Source: Hippasteria phrygiana (Eukaryota > Echinodermata > Asteroidea > Valvatida > Goniasteridae). Taken from it: a stretch of 64,000 bases of DNA. The notes beneath the pieces were generated by a model, which was not told the origin of the DNA, ran no database searches, and worked only from the letters and a program-made list of their open reading frames with translations. Location: assembly GCA_037893225.1 (NCBI GenBank), contig JAZGUH010000057.1, forward strand, positions 124,001-188,000. Direction: 5' to 3'. A program made the position numbers and the translations under genes. Numbering within the stretch: the first letter of the stretch is position 1; every line of letters begins with the position of its first letter. Below, piece after piece: positions 19,989-30,040 of the stretch.

Positions 19989-21333
19989 TGCTTTAGAACT
20001 TTTTTTGTTTGCTTTCTTAAAAAGATGGTGTGATTGCCATGGAGAATTTCTTTTTGTGGAGAAAGACTTTATTTTTACCCCTAGAACATGTAGATTAAAT
20101 GACTTTAGAGTGTATCTCTACCATTGTTTCAAGCAGGAGATCTGGTTTTCCCACAGAGATTTAAGTGTGCAAATTCCTTTCTGAGTATCATTTGAATGTT
20201 TATTCATGAATAGATTAGACTTTCTCCAGTCCCATATTCTCACTGCATTTTCTCCTGTATGTATAACCACCCGTTTGTAACTTTATTGCTCTTTTCTAGT
20301 CTTAGACTTCATGGACTTGAGGAAGTCTACTTTAAGTTAATTGCTTGGCCATGTGCTGCTGTGGTTTCAGAGCCCTTATCCCTTATGTAAACTCATTAGA
20401 TATTCACAAGAAAGTTCTTTGTTTCCAGTGTATGTATGTTGAGCCTGTAAGCTTACTTTACTGTATATAGGCAACATGTGTATATCAGATTTAACCTTGG
20501 TTTCGATTCATTATGAGCACTTTGTTTTGATGTATTACTTAATTGTATTCTTTCTTTTTTCTTTTCTTTTTATTCTAATAGGTTTCAATCAGAGTGTACC
20601 TAAGGTCCATTATTTGATACTCTGTGTTGGTTTAAGCATACCTTGCTCTTTGGTTTAAACTGTTCTATTGTTTTGTTGGTTTAAAGAGTTTTGAATAAGT
20701 TTATAATTGTGTCTGGTTTTATTTTTCCAAGGTTTGCTTTTTGTTGTCACAAGTTCACTTCATTCTTAAATCCTTTTCCTAATAAAATAGTTCGCGACTT
20801 GTTCTTTAGATCCTGGTATTGCTTGTCTATTTTTGTGTCGAGTAAAGTCCCCATGGTGTGTCATTTTTCCAGGTTACATATTCTACCATATTTCAGCAAG
20901 TTTTCCAAGAATTTCATCGTGTCTGCTGCCTATCAAGTCGGTGAATCATTGGCTACGCTGCATTATTCGTAGTTTTCCGATACTGTACTTGTACATTGTG
21001 CTCGAGATGTCGATTCTGCACGAAAATGTAAACATCTCTAAAAATAGAAAATGCTTACTGCGCACGCGCGGAAGTGGTCCAATCAGAAGCTTTATATGAG
21101 TGCTAGCTACCGGTCCCCATATTATATACATATGCGGACCGGGAACCAGTCTACTAGACTAGACGGACACCTTGCTTCTTCAGGAATGCTCGTTAACGAT
21201 TGGACGCCAGAGGAGGGCTATCCTGGACACGATACAGTGACCTTGTTTACATACAATATGTGGCATGGTGGCGTGGAGTCGTACGTGCGCGCGGTTGATT
21301 ATATTACATTGATTTATATACATTGTAGGCTAA
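19989..21333. other. Non-coding stretch; short hairpin repeat at 21100-21165
   Basis: AT-rich sequence with no exon recognised. Near 21100-21165, CTACCGGTCC and GGACCGGGAACCAGTCTA form a hairpin of the same small family as 9930-9997, in the opposite orientation. Confidence 0.4.
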
Positions 21334-21511
21334 AGGGCCGGTCACACTGGCCACGATAACGAAGACGATAACGAAAAAGGTGAGAATAAACGGCATTGAT
21401 TGGTGGAATTGTTGGCGTGTAATACGCGGGCGTTCCATCCACCAATAGGGTGCGTTTATTCGCATCGTTTTCGCTTTCGTTATCGTTATCGTGGCCAGTG
21501 TGACCGGCCCT
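21334..21511. mobile_element. Palindromic MITE with TAA duplication (Harbinger-like)
   Basis: Begins AGGGCCGGTCACACTGGCCA and ends with its reverse complement. The arms continue inward through CGATAACGAAGACGATAACG and GCGTTTATTC/GAATAAACG. TAA stands on both sides (21331-21333 and 21512-21514), the 3 bp target typical of PIF/Harbinger elements. No coding content. Confidence 0.8.
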
Positions 21512-21514
21512 TAA

Positions 21515-22122
21515 GAATTATTACGCGTGCAAGAAGTCTGCATAATTCGGAGTGCTGCCATTTCTACGCAAGAAAAATAGGTCGATTGATTTCCAAAGAG
21601 ACGAGGTTGTTTTCATTTTGATAGCTTTATATAGGGTACAAAATGTATACTATGTGAAGTAAATTCATCAAAACAATATATGGAACAGGCCTTAAGCGTG
21701 GAAAATATAGGGGGACAAAATCACCTGGAGGGGGGACAGAATTACCGTCTACACCGGCGCGACACCCCGGCGCCTCCTGTAAATAGCCGTACGCAAGGTT
21801 TTTTTAAAGGCTACTTTTGGTTTAAATAGATTGTTTTCAGCTCTAATACTTGCATATATTCCCAATTGAAATGGCAACAAATCCAAAACGATGCTTTCAG
21901 ATCTGTAATAGTTGTGAAATTCTTTAAAAAGACAATTTGAAAATGCAGGTTTGAAGAAGAACTGTCCTTTGCCATGAGTCCTTGGTCCATGCGTTTTTTT
22001 AACCCAAAGGAATTTGGAGTTACATTAACTCACAAGGGGGACTTACATCAATACAGATCTAGGGGATGTTCAAACAGTGTTTTGGTTGTCGTGTGGAATG
22101 TACACCGATTAATCATACATAC
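21515..22122. other. Intronic or 3' sequence of the GPCR gene, nothing else recognised
   Basis: GGGGGACA words near 21705-21755 recall the 8546-8700 repeats. I looked here for a third minus-strand exon of the GPCR gene and did not find one. Confidence 0.35.
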
Positions 22123-22296
22123 CTTGGCCTCCATTTTCCAAGCTTGCCACAATTCCAGGTTTGGAGATACTTGCAGAACATAAATTGATAGGGGAGTTTT
22201 CCTGATCACCGAAGCTGTTCATTTGATCTGTGAGGTATGCAATTGATGCCTCAACTGCTGCACTTCTTAATGAACATGTATCCCATGAGTTCAAAC
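22123..22296 (-). CDS. Class C GPCR-like gene, exon 2
   Basis: On the minus strand, ATCCAACAG (acceptor) precedes 174 coding bases that end at CCAAG followed by GTATGTATG (donor). Joined in phase to exon 1, they read TFGLNSWDTCSLRSAAVEAS, then IAYLTDQM, a cysteine, and SKPGIVASLENGG. In class C receptors the N-terminal lobe has a segment of the form LG-x-x-x-x-DTC followed by an Ala/Glu-rich helix, and this fits. The exon splits codons in phase 1 at both ends. The next expected segment (VIGP-like) was not found downstream, so the gene continues beyond a long intron or out of the window. Confidence 0.68.
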
Positions 22297-22359
22297 CTGT
22301 TGGATGACAAAACCAAAAATTACAAACTTTGCCAAATGATATGTCCAAAAATTAGCCCT

Positions 22360-22440
22360 AATGTCCTTCAACGGGCCCTTTCCATACAAGCGAGGTTCAT
22401 ACCTTTCCACCTCAAGACATTGATGACATGTGTACATGTA
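22360..22440 (+). repeat. Inverted fragment matching the mariner-like pseudogene end
   Basis: GCGAGGTTCATACCTTTCCACCTCAAGACATT (about 22389-22420) is the reverse orientation of AATGTCTTGAGTTGG, then AGGTGTGAACCTCGC at about 23037-23071. A piece of the transposase C-terminus is thus present twice in opposite orientation, on either side of the MITE at 22473-22864. Confidence 0.5.
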
Positions 22441-22472
22441 TATTAAGATAATTGAAACCCAAGGTGAGGCAC

Positions 22473-22864
22473 TATGGGCTCCGTGCACAACTACCCCCTC
22501 AGCGGAAAGAAAAGGCGAGTTGGGGGGTCAATATCGACGCCATAGTCTGCGTTCGAATCGCTTGTCTAGGGCTATTGTCTAGGTGTTCGTCCATTACAAC
22601 TACGCGCGATGTAGCCGTGGCTGTAGCTCTAGACGCCTATTTCGGACACGGCCTTACCTGACTTCAATTTAAGTGTCTGGTTCCAGCTGTGATATTCTTA
22701 TTGAAAACGCAATTATCGAGAGTTAGCGAACAGACAAAGCAATCCCACTGGTATACGAGTATCAAATGAACGAGGAGCGCGGTGCGATTACCAGCGACGT
22801 ACTGCCCATGGAAGTGCGGTTGCTATGTGGACAGCGCCCTCATTCGACGGCGCACGGAGCCATA
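22473..22864. mobile_element. MITE with TATGGGCTCCGTGC termini, copy 2
   Basis: Same termini and interior as 988-1271 (CAACTACCCCCTCAGCGG, GTTGGGGGGTCAATATCGAC, CATTCGACGGCGCACGGAGC). It has about 110 extra bases at 22543-22653 after GACGCCAT. Either copy 1 was deleted or this copy gained an insert. The extra piece shows no clear TIR. Confidence 0.78.
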
Positions 22865-22903
22865 GGGCAGCAGAGCGACATGATCTAAAATGCAGTGAGG
22901 GCA

Positions 22904-23040
22904 ATTAGCCTTTTAGAGGTATGGCGGACACAATAGGAGGGCGCTATTTTATTTGGGTAAACCTTTTGTATGGCACAAAAGGTATACCCAAATCAAATAG
23001 CGCCCTCCTACTGTGTCCGCCATACCTCTAAAAGGCTAAT
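22904..23040. mobile_element. Hairpin MITE, 137 bp, near-perfect arms
   Basis: ATTAGCCTTTTAGAGGTATG at the left and CATACCTCTAAAAGGCTAAT at the right. The arms go on through GCGGACACA and GGAGGGCGCTA to within about 20 bases of each other (loop near 22965-22985). It abuts the mariner-like pseudogene at 23041. Confidence 0.85.
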
Positions 23041-23880
23041 GTCTTGAGTTGGGAAGGTGTGAACCTCGCTTTTAAGATTATCCCACAGGAAAAAATATCA
23101 CAAGGAGTGAGGTCTTCAAAGCTATAACCCTGTCAATGAAGAGTTCCCTAAGTTTATTATATCGAAAACTCCATCCCGTCTGCAATGATAGATATAGATG
23201 CAACATTTATCACGCGTAGTGACTGTTCCCCGTTTAGGTTTCCTAACAACAAATTTGGCCCAACCAGTGTCCCATTGTTGCAAATTCCTATCCAGAGGGA
23301 AATCTTGTCATGGCTCAAGTTCTTGTCGAAATGAAAAGGAGGTGTATTGTGAATTTGAGGCGTATATTTCGGTTGTTTACTCTTTCATGCCTGATGCCAT
23401 TTGACAAATTTTGTTCAAGAGATCTGGGGTGGTGGTCAAGTAACCATGAATCAAAGCAGTCTAGGCAAATCAGTTTGCAGCAGTTTGGTGACGAACATCA
23501 GGGATACCAGAGGCTATCCAGCCACACAATTCTGTGAAATTTTGTGGGCGATAGTCTTAAACCATTCATCCAGGTTGAAATATGGGAGTGCTCTTCAAGT
23601 ATCTGTTGGACTTCCCTGATGTTGTCCTCTGTCCTGGCCGTCCTCCGTCGACCAGGCTGACCTTTCTTGAGGTTCAGGGTAGTTTTTCCTCTTTGGTACT
23701 TCCAAAATGTCCTTCCAAATTGTCGACTTGGCTGGAACATCATGATCGGGGAAACGCTGTCGGAATGCCTCACCGACTTGTTGCAGGCTTTCAGAGTGAA
23801 TGTACTCTGAGGCAAGGAACACACTTCACTGTGGTTAGCTGCATGGTCATACATGGTTCTGATTCATATGAGCCAGTGAC
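23041..23880 (-). pseudogene. Tc1/mariner-like transposase remnant
   Basis: In minus-strand frames from high to low coordinate I read EAFRQRFPDHDVPAKSTIW, LNLKKGQPGRRRTARTEDNI, REVQQILEEHSHIST, RLSPTKFHRI, a region too broken to align, and near 23050-23110 FFLWDNLKSEVHTFP. The first pieces are the paired helix-turn-helix with the GRPRTART linker. The last is the LTPCDFFLWG-LKSKVY box just after the catalytic core of mariner-type transposases. Several stops and frameshifts break it, and the catalytic aspartates cannot be read with confidence. It lies in intron 1 of the GPCR-like gene and is abutted by two MITEs. Confidence 0.75.
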
Positions 23881-24596
23881 ATGGTTTTGAAGAAAACTTG
23901 AAGAGCTGGAATTTCTAAACAATGCCATATATATATAGGCTCACATTGCGTGATGAAATTACCTCCACCCCCGTTTTCTATTCAAGACAGTCCTGAACAA
24001 AGCCACTTCTGAAAGGGTAAGTTGAGACTATTTATGGCTGCTCACTTTCTTGGTGTCAAAAGACAGAAGAAGGCCAATAATTGTTTTTGTGCCTACTACT
24101 TACCATTACTAAATACATTTACTCGTTGCTGAGTACTGAGCCCGAAATTCCGGTTTCCTTTAACAGGACACGCTGTGCACGCTGTACTTGTAGAACCACT
24201 ACATGCTTTGGCATAACATGTTACACAATAGTTTCCTCACACCTACACTGCACCACCGCATGGTGGCTTAGTCTTTCCTCTTGCCTTTGCACAGGACCAC
24301 TCTCGTACTGTCAAACTGGTAGCAAGAGGGAAGGATGCTCTAAAGGTAAGTATTCAACGTACTCCCACCACACTTCTGTGAAGGAATCTCTGCTTCACTC
24401 ATCTTGACAATATATAGTAATACAATTTCAAAGATTAGCAACCTGAACTGGTGGCGGGATGCTGTGTTGTGCTGGCAGCTGTCTCCTTTTTGAGTGAGGC
24501 AGACTTTCTCTAAAGTTGGATGCAGCACTGGGGATCCTAACATGGCAAAGTCGTGACCAAGTTCAAGGACAAGGATATCGTACACCAAAGAACCCA
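23881..24596. other. Intronic sequence, nothing recognised
   Basis: Within the presumed intron 1 of the minus-strand GPCR-like gene. The open frame at 24081-24407 is cysteine-rich but without a motif and is not called. Confidence 0.35.
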
Positions 24597-24820
24597 TACA
24601 TTACAAAAACAGTGTTTAGCAATTAAACACTTTTCTAAACAGTTTCTTGCTATCAGTTTGCAAAAACTTGTATATACTAAACATGTTTAGCGTATTGACG
24701 GATAGTGTTTAGCCATTGAACATTGATGTTTCGGAAATAGACACGTAATGTTTAGCTTCTCAACATGTTTACAAACTGATAGCAATTCTGTGTAATTGCT
24801 AAACACAATTTTAGAGTGTA
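24597..24820. mobile_element. TIR element with GTGTTTAGCAATTA arms (about 224 bp)
   Basis: TACATTACAAAAACAGTGTT then TAGCAATTAAACAC at the left pairs with GTGTAATTGCTAAACAC then AATTTTAGAGTGTA at the right. Inner words GCTATCAGTTTG and CAAACTGATAGC also pair. The words TAAACA and GTTTAG recur throughout. Confidence 0.65.
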
Positions 24821-24834
24821 ATTGACTGTGTTGG

Positions 24835-24955
24835 AGGCCTCGAAGCCGGCCTCGGCCTCCAGGCCGATTTTCATGGCCTTGGCCTCAGAGAGCAAGGCCT
24901 TGGAGCCTTCCGGATTCGATGAATCTCGTCGAAGCCGGCTCGAAGCCGCCCACTT
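24835..24955. repeat. GGCCTCGGCCTC / CGAAGCCG degenerate repeat
   Basis: Short GC-rich words (GCCTCGGCCTCC, CGAAGCCGG, GGCCTTGG) recur. A similar stretch (TGGCCTCGGTCTTGGCCTCG) occurs at 26179-26262. It is a simple-repeat type sequence. Confidence 0.6.
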
Positions 24956-25136
24956 TGACAAATTTTCCCACCAATTCACATGTGTTTTCTGTTTCAATTA
25001 ATTTAATTTTTTTACCGTATCAAACTTTAGAGAAGCTGCCACAGTGGGTTTCGTGAAACGAGATACAATTTTAAGCAGATACGCACGAATGAATGAACAT
25101 TGTACCATGGAGCTAAAGATCCACGATGTTGCATCT

Positions 25137-25200
25137 TCTTGCAGAACCAGCAGTCTACTTCCGCTAGTAGACTGGTTCCTGGTCCACCACTTCACTCGAT
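25137..25200. repeat. AGACTGGTTCCTGGTCCACC hairpin repeat, copy left of element B
   Basis: AACCAGCAGTCTACT is followed by AGTAGACTGGTTCCTGGTCC and ACCACT. A direct second copy lies at 25890-25945, so the two copies bracket element B. Confidence 0.55.
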
Positions 25201-25247
25201 CCATGAACTGCCACTATTATGTTACATATACATTGCACGTACTCATG

Positions 25248-25861
25248 TAGTCTTGGTTCTAAGACGACTCCTTAGCGGTGCGACGTATAGCGACACCGGA
25301 TCAGAGCCGTACAGCGACATATACATACGCACGACAAGGCCAAATCGCCAAGGACGTCTTGGCCCTTCCCCTTTCGTATATAGGGAACTGCGCGAGACGT
25401 GTATATGCATAATTTAACAGGCAGGTCAAAAGAATAATGGCACTTGCGCACTGGAGGAAATCATGTTTTAGTAATTAGCTGGCTAGTCAGTCAGAATATG
25501 GAATGTTTGCGTCGGGGATAAAGAACAGAGATTAGAACAGAGATGTTTTCTCTTTTGCCCAGTCCCGACGTAGCTAGTCAGGTAACATACGTACGTACAT
25601 GCGTACCTCAAGCTGTATGGCGCAGGGAAACTAGACCAATGAGTCGGCGATTATACAATGCATGCAATGTGGGTCATGCGATTATATGCACTCTTTGTCA
25701 CACGCGCATGCAAATGCACACACAGTCGCGAGCAGAACTACGAAAGGGCCAAGACGTCCTTGGCGATTTGGCCTTGGCGTGCGTGTGTAGAGGGCGCTGT
25801 ACAGCTCTGATCCGTGTGCGCAAGACGTTGCACCGCTTAGGACGTCTTGGTACCAAGACTA
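25248..25861. mobile_element. Long-TIR element B (614 bp), deleted relative of element A
   Basis: Termini TAGTCTTGGTTCTAAGACG and CGTCTTGGTACCAAGACTA match element A. The flanking 9-mers GTACTCATG (25239-25247) and GTACTCAGG (25862-25870) are a TSD with one mismatch. Arms share CCTTAGCGGTGCGACGTATAG, GGCCAAATCGCCAAGGACGT, ATGCATAATTTAACAGGC and, on the right, CACACGCGCATGCAAATGC. The helicase fragment of A is absent, and the two joins (after CTAGTCAGT, before ACGTACGTACA) are retained. It is a MITE-like member of the same family. Confidence 0.85.
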
Positions 25862-26447
25862 GTACTCAGGTAGCATCTAATCCCCCTTGTTAGAGAACCA
25901 GTCTACTCTCGCTATAGACTGGTTCCTGGTCCACCACTCGGCCCTGAACGAGTGGATGTTAAGTGGGCATTAGCCAAAGCAATAATGGGGGACAGGAAAG
26001 TTGAGGGAACCAACCTGCTATTCGCATGCACGCGTGCTCCCGCAACGCGAAGCCTGTCTCATGTGTAGTACCATCCTGCGCTTGCTTTAGCATTCCCGCG
26101 CGCGCGTGCATGATCACCTCAGACGTGATCACCAAAATTGTAACATTGTTTGACTGATTTATTATGTGTTTAATAGCTGGCCTCGGTCTTGGCCTCGGAC
26201 GTTGTGACCTCGGCCTTGGAGGTTGTGGCCTCGGCATTGGCCTCGGCCTCGGAGGTTGTGGCCTTTACTACAACACTAGTAATTGAGGAGTTGTGCAGCT
26301 CCTGCTGTGAGGCATCCCGTTGATAGCACTGGGTATTTGGCCTTTCTTCTGATCGCAGGGTATCTTTGAGGCAGCAGGTTGTGAATTAATGGTAGTGGGG
26401 CTTCCAGCATGCAGCTTGGGTAAAGTCCTTTAAGGATACATCTCTAA

Positions 26448-26716
26448 CAGGCGCGGATCAAGGGGGTTAGGGTCGACCCCCCCCCCCTCCCCCCCCCCCC
26501 CCCCCCCCCCGTTGTCATTTTGTTTTGCTTATTAAATAGCGCCACCAATGGTGAGAAAGTGTGTCAATCCCCCTCCCCCCCCCCCCCCCCCGCCCTTGCA
26601 ATTCCTTTTCAGAGACGAAATACTTTGGGAGTCACCTTTCTGGGCAAATTTCAGAACCCCTCCGCCACCCCCCCCCCCCCCCCCCTCAGCCTGCAAAAAA
26701 TCATGGATCCGTCCCT
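26448..26716. mobile_element. CAGGCGCGGATC MITE with poly-C tracts (hAT-like ends)
   Basis: Starts CAGGCGCGGATCAAGGGGG and ends ATGGATCCGTCCCTG. Three C runs lie at about 26479-26510, 26574-26591 and 26668-26685. TCTAA is repeated at both flanks. Ends beginning CAGG suggest hAT, but the 8 bp duplication expected for hAT is not seen, so the class is uncertain. A relative lies at 13643-13830, and the same terminus occurs at 34464. Confidence 0.65.
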
Positions 26717-27100
26717 GTCTAAAGAAATCCCATGATGCAGTCATTCCCAAGGATGGCCGAACCTGATTGCATCTACAATCATCTGGAGATCGTGTTCCGA
26801 GAAGCTAGTTGATAGGAACTCGGGGGGGGGGGGGGGGGGGGGCAGGTCATAAACATTTGCGTGACTGAACTCGGAAGTGCTGTTGTACGATAAATTTTTA
26901 ATTTTAAATGAAAAGACAGCAATATAATCGTTTACATTTTCATCTGTACATTTATAGAGATACGGGCTTCTCGGAAAGCACTGAGCATACAGTGCTTCAT
27001 ATATTACGTCGGGTAAGGGCAAAATCTCTGTTCTAATTTACAATACAGAATGTGCAATAACAAAATACAAAAGTGAGGTCTACAACAACAACATACTTAC
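26717..27100 (-). other. Intron 1 of the GPCR-like gene, start
   Basis: Contains a poly-G run at about 26823-26842. Open frames here run through the homopolymer and are not called. Confidence 0.4.
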
Positions 27101-27356
27101 CAAATGTTAGACCTGAAGCACTTGTATTTCTTAAAACCATGGTCGCCGCCTCCAACAATTGAATGTTTTCAAAATTCGGCACATCTTGAGTACATTTTTG
27201 TGACGAATCATTGAATCCATGGTAGGAAAACAGGAATCCCAATGTGACATTTCCAGAAAGATGACCACGGCGACGACCGTAACATGACTCAGCAGAACAA
27301 AAAGTGATGGCAAAGCCGACACAAACAACCACTTGCAGAAGTCCGTACTTCTTCAT
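27101..27356 (-). CDS. Class C GPCR-like gene, exon 1 (signal peptide and start of ligand-binding domain)
   Basis: The minus-strand ATG (27354-27356) opens 85 codons plus one base. Residues 1-22 are a signal peptide (KKYGLLQVVVCVGFAITFCS). Then come SGNVTLGFLFSYHG (about 35-46), a cysteine at 55 and ENIQLLEAATMVLRN (63-77), ending SGLTF-G at a donor CATTTG|GTAAGTATG. The layout (cleaved leader, hydrophobic G-x-x-x-LG-x-x-F-x-x-H strand, Cys, then an LEA helix) is that of the N-terminal Venus-flytrap lobe of metabotropic glutamate, calcium-sensing and related class C receptors. It joins exon 2 (22296-22123) in phase with a sensible sequence. It could be another ANF-receptor-domain protein. The transmembrane part is not in view. 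Confidence 0.7.
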
Positions 27357-28490
27357 GATGGATGGCTTGTTATCTTTTCTTGTCTGTCTGTAAAGCAGTA
27401 AAATATAAACTCATGCATGTTAATGATGGGTTTAGGGTTAAAAGTGATTATAAGTTAAGGGTGTTACGAAATAGAACTGTTCACAAATGTTTCCAAACGG
27501 TTCAATGGAACCAAGATTTTTAAAATGGGACCTTATATTTTTGCGATTTCAACATCGAACAAAGCCTTTGATTTATGCATACAACAACAATCCCTGCCCT
27601 TAACCCGGCCCTCCCATGCTTTGATGCCTTGAGCGTGCCGTACTCCATGCTGGATGCACGGTATATTCGTCCGGAAGTGATGTTGCCGATCGAGATCGCG
27701 GCTGCGTGGCAGCTGCATGTGGTGAACGTTGATGATGTGCAAACCCGATCCAAAACCGAGCCGACCCAAAACCGACTTCGGGTCGGGTCAGTTTTGCGTT
27801 TGCGAATTTCGTGTCGGGTCGGATCGGTTAAGCTGTGTTGTAAAAAACCCGAAATAAATCAAACAAAATGGGGAAAAAACGAAACAGGAAATTCATGTGG
27901 TGCATCATTGTTGCAGATTCACTGTGCCGATATTGCAACGCGAATGTGTTTTCTTTTTGCAGGGGAATTAGTGCAATTCTCCAGTTCAATCACGTGTTGC
28001 TAGCGGCACAGTACAATACAGAGTGTCCGTGAAAATATCACTAGAAAGAAACTACCAGAGTGCTTATTGCATTGTACAATCTAACAACAATCTTCCTTTT
28101 CATACTGGTGAGGATGCTCATAGTCACACTCAAAACAAATGGAAGAAAGGAACCACGGCTTAAATAACAATGTATTAATGTAACACTGGACATAGCACTG
28201 TACATGGTATCAAAGAGAATCATTGAAAGAAACCGAGTGTTTTTAGTTCTGCCCCATAGCAATCGACCACCATCTTTCGGAATCTCAGGAGCTTGCGTGT
28301 TGAAATTAGTTGCCCATTGATAATGAAGCAAAAACTCTGACATATATCACATGGTGTTACCCGCAATCACAGTCTCTCTCAAGTCACTTTTCAGATCAAT
28401 CGTTTGTATTTATTTCTCAGTTATTCCTCATCCTTTATCAATATTGCTATCTTGTTGAATTTCATGTGCTGCAAGCAGTATTCCTCAGTT
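27357..28490. other. Upstream region of the GPCR-like gene
   Basis: No TATA box is called. An inverted word pair near 27740-27830 (GACCCAAAACCGACTTCGGG, CGGGTCGGATCGG) is of transposon-end type. An open frame on the plus strand (27575-28003) has no recognised features. Confidence 0.4.
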
Positions 28491-28622
28491 GGATTCTACG
28501 GAAGCCCGTTAGGGCCAGGTACCTCTTTCTCTTTCACAGCGGTGCGTTTCTCTTTCACGGTGTTGCGTTTCTCTTTCATGGTAGAATAACTCGCGAGTTA
28601 TTATGTCGCGGCCGCGACTTAA

Positions 28623-29427
28623 AGGGATACATTGCTTTGGATTTTGCGATTTGGGCTATAAAACTGAAATGGATATGGTTGGGAAGCTTTTTTAAAAGTA
28701 GAATATATAGATTCACATAACTATCCCTTCACATTGCGTGTTTTTTGTTTAATTTCGTGACAAATAACGGTCCGCCATTTTGTAGAACCAAATGTTTGAC
28801 TCCACAAAATGGCGGACCGTGTTCACCAGTCGTATTTCCAGTCGCAGCTGGTTGAAGTACGTTCTGTTGATCCATTTTGATGTAGTGTGGCACGGCGCGC
28901 AGCACTGGCGATATGTGTCGCGATATACCCAGCACGATATGGGGCAGAGGGGTACCCCCCCCCCCCCCCCTTTGTGCCTATACCCTATACACTCTCCAGA
29001 CTATTGTTACCTAACACATCCCCCTAGAAATCTAAAAAGAATTCCTGAGATTCCGGGAACACAATGACCAACACAAAAGAGGGGGGGGGGGGGTTCCCGC
29101 CGCCCCATATCGTGCATCATACGTGTCGCGAGGTAGAGAATGGTACCTGGCGATCATCTGATAGGTTTACAAGGCCACTGTCTGCGGCGCCAGCCTAAAG
29201 ACTCTTACAGCGTATTTTGCGCATTAGACGGTGGTATTTACTACTGGAAATAAGTATATGTTTCGCGGGTCAGATGTCAGGGATCAGAGGCAATTTTTTT
29301 GTTTTGTAATCACTACTCACTAATTACAACACATTATACGTGTTTTTTTGCATGAACTACTGTTATAAAAGATAAGGAACATTTCCAAACAGCAAAATTT
29401 CATGACATTTGAAGGCAATATGTCCCT
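28623..29427. mobile_element. TTAA-flanked MITE, copy 2, itself interrupted
   Basis: TTAA at 28619-28622 and 29428-29431. Ends AGGGATACATTGC and GCAATATGTCCCT. It aligns with 260-859 over its whole length except for a 208-base block (the GCACGATATGGGG MITE plus its TSD). It inserted into the arm of the 3.35 kb element. Confidence 0.88.
28924..29122. mobile_element. GCACGATATGGGG MITE, copy 2, with 9-bp TSD
   Basis: GTGTCGCGA stands at 28915-28923 and 29123-29131. The empty site is visible in the other TTAA MITE (near 550-560, TGTGTCGCGAGG). Ends TATACCCAGCACGATATGG and CCATATCGTGCATCATAC. Poly-C at 28956-28970, poly-G at 29081-29093. Confidence 0.9.
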
Positions 29428-29827
29428 TTAATTATATCGCGGCCGCGAGTTAATTAGTAATATGGTGGGTACAAAAATTGTTGAAAGGGCTGTGGCATTG
29501 ATTTTACTTCGCAACATTCTACTTCTTTTTCCATCTCATGTTTTGTGACTTTTATTGAAATGTGTGCTTTTTGAAACATTACACAATCTCATGCTTTCCC
29601 TCAGAAATGATTTGGTGGCATTTCAGGAAGACACTGTTCACCTTGGGAGTTTTCTGTTCAAATAATAAAAATAACCCTTTCGCCACCAGGAGAAATAATG
29701 CACTCATTACCTCAATACCAGTGCCCTTTTTAACAAATTCATTGTATAGCGCCCTCGTAATTCAGCGAGGAGAAAGGCCGATAAGATCTAACACATTATG
29801 TGAACAGGATAGACCCGCCAATCTCGC

Positions 29828-29829
29828 CC

Positions 29830-29861
<32 letters not shown>

Positions 29862-30040
29862 AAGGTTGTGTGAAATTGGGTGTGCAGGCAAACCGACTAC
29901 ATTTGTAATTCTCCCACCCCTATCAACACTGCATTGGGGGTGGGGGGAGGGGGAGGGAATTAGTGGGGAAGGGAAAGGGAGTGGGGGAGGGAGGATAGGG
30001 GGAGTGGGGGGGGGGCGAGGGGGGAGGAGGTGGAGAAACA
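29828..30040. repeat. Poly-C tract and G-rich stretch
   Basis: A C homopolymer of about 29 bases (29828-29856) is followed by a degenerate GGGGAGGG purine stretch at 29936-30035. Proline- and glycine-rich open frames across it are artefacts of composition. Confidence 0.8.

Noticed and set aside
27575..28003. 142-codon frame starting upstream of the GPCR-like gene
   Set aside because: Runs through an inverted CCCGA/TCGGG repeat; composition and context do not support a gene.
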